Origin: Colletotrichum lupini
Taxonomy: Eukaryota; Ascomycota; Sordariomycetes; Glomerellales; Glomerellaceae
DNA length: 64,000 nucleotides
NCBI RefSeq assembly: GCF_023278565.1
Contig: NC_064679.1
Location: forward strand, 930,001 to 994,000
Direction: 5' to 3'
Part shown: positions 59,363 to 64,000 of the stretch, piece by piece
Layout: each line of letters starts with the position of its first letter
How positions within the stretch are numbered: position 1 is the first letter of the stretch
Made by a program: the position numbers and the translations under genes
Notes under the pieces: model-generated
Databases searched by the model: none
The model's input: the letters and a program-made list of their open reading frames with translations, nothing else
Told to the model about the DNA's origin: nothing

Positions 59363-60698
59363 AGACATGTCGGGATTTTATCCAGTGTAGGAGTGACATG
59401 ATTCAGTTGTCTCGTCTTCGGGGCACTGAGAGTTTAGATCCAAGTTGTGCTCCAAGATAGCGGTTTATAACTGACTTGCCCTTCGTATAGGATATGCGAC
59501 TTGCGTGTTGATCGCAGACAGTACGCATTTTGCGCCTCAGCCTCACATGCGCTCCAGGCTCCTATACTGTAGTGCGTCACTCTGACTAGACCGCAACGTG
59601 GGCTAGGCAGAGGCTTGTGCGGAAAGCATCACCATTGTGACGCTGGGTTAACTTCGGATCTTGTCCCCCACACTAGGCAGATGCCACTGTCAGGGAAATG
59701 GATTTGATCAATGTTCACCGTAATCACCCAGAATCTCGCTTAGGTACTCGATGTGATACGAGCTCCAATAGAAGTAAACACATACACAACTACCCACTTC
59801 AACCACATGCAATAGCTTCTGTAATTCACAAGCGCCATCAATATGTACGCTGAGGGCCCCTGAGTGTTTGGTGTTAATCGATGCAACAGAAACATCGACA
59901 CTATGTGAAGTAAGTAGTCAGCGCTATCAGTTCCTTCGAACCTCACCGTGCTTGTGGGCTTTGAGGTGCGTTAAGTTTGTTGCCCACTGGTTTCCAATAC
60001 ATCGAACCCCCGGATTTGCTTCTTTCTCTGGCAAGGACAGATCTGGAAGTAGAACGCAAGGCTGATTTTCATCGCTCAACATGGTCATTTTACGTGATAC
60101 TTCCGGCTCACGTATGTCCATCTGTGTGATCCACTGCTACTCCCTTGATCAAGTATTTTCATTAGGGTATCATCTTTGAAATCCAATTTGGGCATAGATG
60201 GGTCGCCGACAGGGGCCTCGGGTGGTGTGCGGACGGATGGGGGTGCTTCCGTAACGTACCTAAGTATGAGAGTCAATCGAGACCTTAGTCTGCTCTATCA
60301 AGCCATATTCCACGAGGGAAAGACCGAGCCATCGGCAGACTGTGGAGTGACGATAGACTAGCTCGTGCGAGGTGAATAAGGCTCAAGACTAGACATGGAC
60401 AAGCTCGATCTTTTCATCCAAGCTACCTCGTCTTATATCATCCTGGCCGAGGTATGCTTATTCAGAACTCATCACAGTAAAGTCCATCAATACCCAACTA
60501 GTACACGATTCGCTACCGCACCATTGGTAAGTTGACCCTTGGTGACAGGGACCGGGGAAATTTGGACGAGAGACATGTGCATTTCTCCCACCCACCGAGC
60601 ATTTCTTGCTGGGGAGATCGTAATGCAGGAGGAGAGAATGTCGCCCTGCTACTGGCTTCAGTCCTGTTGAAGATTGCCCAAGGTAGACGTTGCGAACG
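59363..60698. other. Region without a supported gene
   Basis: Short protein-like stretches occur on the minus strand (for example LSLPEKEANPGVRCIGNQWA near 60000 and PSMPKLDFKDDTLMKILDQG near 60180). On the plus strand a possible first exon begins at 60395 (MDKLDLFIQATSSYIILAE, then GTATGC). I could not connect them into a gene; they may be decayed remnants. Confidence 0.3.
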
Positions 60699-60947
60699 TT
60701 AGTCTAGATCCTGCGCTGCAGAAGTCACATTCGGATAGGCCGACCCTGCCAGTGGGATGGTGTTATTGGGGCTCGTCGGATCACAACATGAAACGCCTAG
60801 GACGCCCCATATGCCAACGAAGCAGGGAATGACTGCAAGACTTCGCATTTCAATGGGCAAAGTGGCTGTGCCGCTACATTGCATATTTGAAAGTGAGCAT
60901 GAAAGGACAGCCACAATAAACAGCAGTGAGCGACCTACAATGAACAC
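60699..60947 (-). CDS. Possible small secreted Cys-containing protein (tentative)
   Basis: 82 codons starting MFIVGRSLLFIVAVLSCSLS, which looks like a signal peptide, followed by a hydrophobic stretch with a CFVG...SCCDPTSPNNT pattern (five Cys in all). The sequence does not fit hydrophobin spacing. The frame could be chance; the call rests only on the start, the signal-like segment and the Cys residues. Confidence 0.2.
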   Translation of the reverse strand: MFIVGRSLLFIVAVLSCSLSNMQCSGTATLPIEMRSLAVIPCFVGIWGVLGVSCCDPTSPNNTIPLAGSAYPNVTSAAQDLD

Positions 60948-60957
60948 TCATCGGTAA

Positions 60958-61548
60958 AGACGGATGAACCCCTACGTCTGAAAAGAAGAGTCAAACGTGC
61001 AGAGCTGACGTTGGGTTTGGACTCCATCTGAACTTATTAATACTCGACTGTATCATTGGTTTGACGCTAAACTCTGTTCTAGACCAGGCCCAGTAGATCC
61101 TAAAGCTTGTTCTAAAAGTCCCCCGCAAAGCGCCCTGCGGAGGCGGGACCCGGACTCATAGAGACTTAGAGTGCCTACCAAAGGCCTGGTCCCCTTACAT
61201 TAGAGTGTGACCACAGCGTCGGTCTCGGTTCTCCTGCTCGGAAATCGAGGTGGCCTCGGCAGCTCGGCCGAAAGGTTGCCTCGAATTATCGGTATTCACG
61301 AGATCATGGACGCGAGTAAAGCTTCATGAACTTGCGTTTTCAGTCTAGCTCACGGGTTCGGCTGTGGTTTCGGGTGACTGACCCCTGAACAGGGGATGAA
61401 CTGGTTTGTTCATGAGTCTTCTTTCGAACTCTGGTTGAGGAGGTATAACATCATGTTCGCCTGGCCATCAAATCTTAATTCTTTGTACCAATCAGTCTCT
61501 TGATATTACAGTAGATCCGTCTTTCGATATCAATCTTCCAGCAAGTCA
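60958..61548. other. Intergenic, upstream of secreted protein gene
   Basis: No gene or repeat recognised. Confidence 0.5.
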
Positions 61549-62683
61549 ATGTGTCGGGTTCCCTTCCACGCGAGGCTCTTCGGGCCGTGGCTCGCCATCG
61601 CTGCGGTCCTGGTCCTCGGCCAGGACGCAGCAGACAAGGCAAAGTTTGGCGACCCTATCAACGTCCTCGGCAGTGTAAGTGCCCTTTCCATCATCCCAAA
61701 ATTCAACTTCCATTTGCTAAAGACAACGTCCATCAGATGGAAAGAACCGACCAGGACTTCCAGGACGGCTTAGCACTAGACCTCTTCTCACCCAAAAACC
61801 GCACGCTGGTCGTCCAACAGAACCTCACCCCGCTGCCGGGCAACTTCGTGACGGGCACCACTGGCGGTCCCTTCATGGCACTCCAGAACTACTCGTACGT
61901 CATCAGCCTCAACGAGTCGGCAAACGACCTCATCGCCAAGATCGAGATCCCCTACGACCCGGCTGCTCTCGCCGCGATCGGCATACAAGAGAGCAACACC
62001 TACGTCGGTACGCTGGCCGGTGACAAACGAAGCTGGATCGTCAACGATGCGACGCGTAACGTGCATAGGGAGGAGAACAATACTCGGATCATCAAGATGA
62101 CGTCGCTTCAGGGCGAGTATATCCTGCTTGGGCGCAAGACGGTGGATACGGCCAACGAGTTCGTGCAGTACGGTCAGGGAGCTACGAGAACGGTCAACGT
62201 CACGGCGGGGAATCGACAGGAAGCCGAGTTTATCGACGGCTTGAGGTTGAGTGTTGTGCCGAGTACCGACATGGGCATCAACATTGATATCGTGAATGGG
62301 ATTTCGCCGCAGGCTGTTCCGCTCGGGTTGGTGCCGGTTAACAGTTTCGCGTGGGTTGTCAACTCGAGTTCACCTGGCGCTCCTATGCTCGCAGATATGA
62401 AGTTTCCGTGTAAGTGCTCTTGCAAATAACGCCATCGACCATAAATGATGTACCCCCTGAACTGACAGTCTGGTATCTAGTTAATCCTTCAATGCTTTCC
62501 GCCGTTCGGGATTTTGTTCAGCCTGCCCCTGTCAGGGTGGCAAAGAAAGCACTTGGGACTACTGCCGAAGTACCGTTTCAACTTATGGCCGGGGAGATCA
62601 TTGGAATCTTGCCAGACAACTCGGTTACCATTCCCAATGTAACACAGGTAGACGGGCAGTATGTGTTGCTCATGGTATCATAG
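61549..62683 (+). CDS. Secreted protein of unknown function, 333 residues
   Basis: Three exons, 61549-61674, 61737-62409 and 62481-62683. The introns are GTAAGT...CATCAG and GTAAGT...ATCTAG, and frame is preserved. It starts MCRVPFHARLFGPWLAIAAV, a signal peptide of about 25 residues. The mature protein is rich in beta-strand-like stretches and N-glycosylation sites (NRT, NLT, NYS, NVT). It includes LFSPKNRTLVVQQNLTPLPG, ESNTYVGTLAGDKRSW and a final VTIPNVTQVDGQYVLLMVS. There is no Cys-rich pattern, membrane anchor or catalytic motif I recognise. I recall similar unnamed secreted proteins in ascomycetes but cannot name the family. Confidence 0.82.
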
Positions 62684-63002
62684 GTTCAATTCATAAGTAG
62701 ATAGTACATACCTTGCTACATATCAGTCACAATGACACAAGTGTTTTCCGCTAGCGTGACCAATGAGTGTATTTGAACGTGCCACCTGGCTTGAAGGTTG
62801 AGCTTGAAGATAGTCGATGCCGTATAAGCCGTAGCCCCATGTATCCAAATCTTGGCAAAATATGATTAGAAAAGATGCTGGTAAAACATTAAACATTGAA
62901 ACTATGCAGGCATGTAATCACACTCTTCTCGTCCTCAAGTTCAGCCCCTTCATCAACATCACATGCAACCTCCCCCTCCGACCCCATCTCAACCAAACCC
63001 CC
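62684..63002. other. Intergenic between convergent genes
   Basis: 3' flanks only; nothing recognised. Confidence 0.5.
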
Positions 63003-63467
63003 TTAAGCACAAAGCGTCAAAACAACATCCTGATCCGCCGTACAAACCTTAACCTGACTACCCCCGGGACTAACACCGCCCTCCCACACAATAGCAGGAC
63101 AACTCGCAAGCCGACTCGCCACGACAATCTTGCTCCCCTTGAACCCGTCCCCGAACACGGTGCTCAAGTCGTACCATACTCCCGCGCCGTCCAGGTTATA
63201 CGCGTACACGAGCTGCGGCGCGCCGGTGTAAAGGCCGTCGCGCGCGCGGGTGACTTTGAGGGCCCGGCCGCCGGTGGTCGGGTCCCGGGTGAAGGTCTCG
63301 CTGTAGGAGCCGCCCTTTGCGGCCAGGGGTCCGGCGGCGCGGACGTCGCCGCCGACGGACCAGAGGGAGACTTCGGTTGCGCAGTTGTTTACTACCGTTG
63401 CTTTGCCGAGGGCTGCGGTTTGGGTTGCGGCGGCGAGGAGGGGGATGAGGAGGGAGGTGAGATGCAT
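63003..63467 (-). CDS. BYS1/thaumatin-fold secreted protein
   Basis: Intronless, 154 residues from the ATG at 63467. The frame is open 31 codons further upstream, but this ATG gives a clean signal peptide (MHLTSLLIPLLAAATQTAAL). The mature part begins GKATVVNNCATEVSLWSVGG, the start of the BYS1 domain (fungal thaumatin-like fold). It continues with SETFTRDPTTGGRALKVTR, QLVYAYNLDGAGVWYDLST and a C-terminal Cys pair (KVCTADQD, TLC), with Cys positions typical of the family. BYS1-type proteins are small extracellular proteins, sometimes phase- or host-associated; their activity is not established. No defect seen. Confidence 0.85.
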   Translation of the reverse strand: MHLTSLLIPLLAAATQTAALGKATVVNNCATEVSLWSVGGDVRAAGPLAAKGGSYSETFTRDPTTGGRALKVTRARDGLYTGAPQLVYAYNLDGAGVWYDLSTVFGDGFKGSKIVVASRLASCPAIVWEGGVSPGGSQVKVCTADQDVVLTLCA

Positions 63468-64000
63468 GTTGGAGGCTGGGGAGTTGTGTGCTTGAGTGGG
63501 AATTTGGTAGATTCTGGAAGGCTGAGGATTGTCTATGGCTTGAGACCTTCGTGGTTTCAATGGATCGTGGTTATGTTATCGCAATGAAGTTGAGGCTGAT
63601 GCTGTTCAAGAGGTTTGATGCGAGAGTCTATCTGTGATTTATATATCCAGCCGGTGACCGCCTTTTCGCAGAAGTTCCGAGTGAAGTCATGCTATGTTGT
63701 CATGAAAGTCTCAAGAGTCTCAGCTGCCGGGCGACGGCACAGAGACCAAGATTCTAGATACGAGCGTCGATCAGATTAAGAATGTCACGATATTTCCCAA
63801 ATGAGCGCTCATGACACCTCCAACCTCTGAGGACCTCTGCCCTGCCACCTCTATCATGGAGGAACTTATGACTAAAGATCATCCTACCCTACATAAAATA
63901 GACTTAACCTCCAAGACAACCCCCAGACTACACGAACCGATGTGACAATGCCACGATGTCGACAGACGAACACGAACTTGTATCTCGGCGAAATAGGTTG
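63468..64000. other. Upstream region of the BYS1-like gene to window end
   Basis: TATA-like sequence near 63638-63646 in minus orientation (plus-strand ATTTATATAT). No further gene seen. Confidence 0.4.

Noticed and set aside
60395..60700. Possible small spliced gene starting MDKLDLF
   Set aside because: First exon and donor look good, but the third exon would require an intron of about 22 nt, too short for this genome.

Overview
This window looks like the genome of a filamentous ascomycete (Pezizomycotina), probably a plant-associated Sordariomycete. Gene islands of moderate GC carry short introns of about 47-115 nt with GTAAGT-type donors and CTRAC-type branch points. They alternate with strongly AT-rich blocks in which CpA and TpG are almost absent, the signature of repeat-induced point mutation (RIP). 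Genus and species cannot be fixed from the sequence alone.

Layout. 1-845 holds the N-terminal part of a peroxisomal acyl-CoA oxidase (minus strand, running off the left edge). Its upstream region has three CCTCGG/CCGAGG hexamers, the motif known for the fatty-acid regulators FarA/FarB. 3111-4199 is a three-exon aristolochene-synthase-like sesquiterpene cyclase. 6003-7309 is a six-exon secreted pectate lyase (PL1). 8098-15071 holds a GT32 (Och1-like) glycosyltransferase, a divergent acyltransferase-3 membrane protein and an unknown type II membrane protein. A 168-codon orphan gene follows at 16143-16649.

16831-23682 is a complete but RIP-ruined Ty1/Copia element (copy C). A 3 kb non-repetitive island follows with a tRNA-Ala(AGC). 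26005-41337 is a cytochrome P450 gene split by a nested insertion. Copia copy A (26776-40374, 5-bp target duplication ATTAT on both sides) sits in a P450 exon, and copy B (33328-40124, opposite orientation, target duplication ATACC/ATACT) sits in copy A just before its polypurine tract. 41775-43647 is a RIP-decayed Fot1/pogo-type DNA transposon with TA duplications. 58525-59360 is a smaller element with a similar terminus.

The right part holds two divergently transcribed paralogous secreted proteins (43744-44531 and 45404-45995), a plasma-membrane/vacuolar-type Ca2+-ATPase (46512-50052), a five-exon MFS sugar/quinate-type transporter (53804-55742), a HET-domain pseudogene (about 56922-58232), a secreted protein of unknown function (61549-62683) and a BYS1/thaumatin-fold secreted protein (63003-63467).

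Functionally this is an accessory-flavoured region: pectin degradation, terpene synthesis, cell-surface glycan modification, several secreted proteins, a dead P450 and a dead incompatibility-type gene around transposon blocks. I see no CRISPR, prophage or clearly new multi-gene system. The best-supported unusual observations are the nested retrotransposon that killed the P450, the extreme RIP state with visible differences between copies, and the CCTCGG cluster upstream of the acyl-CoA oxidase.
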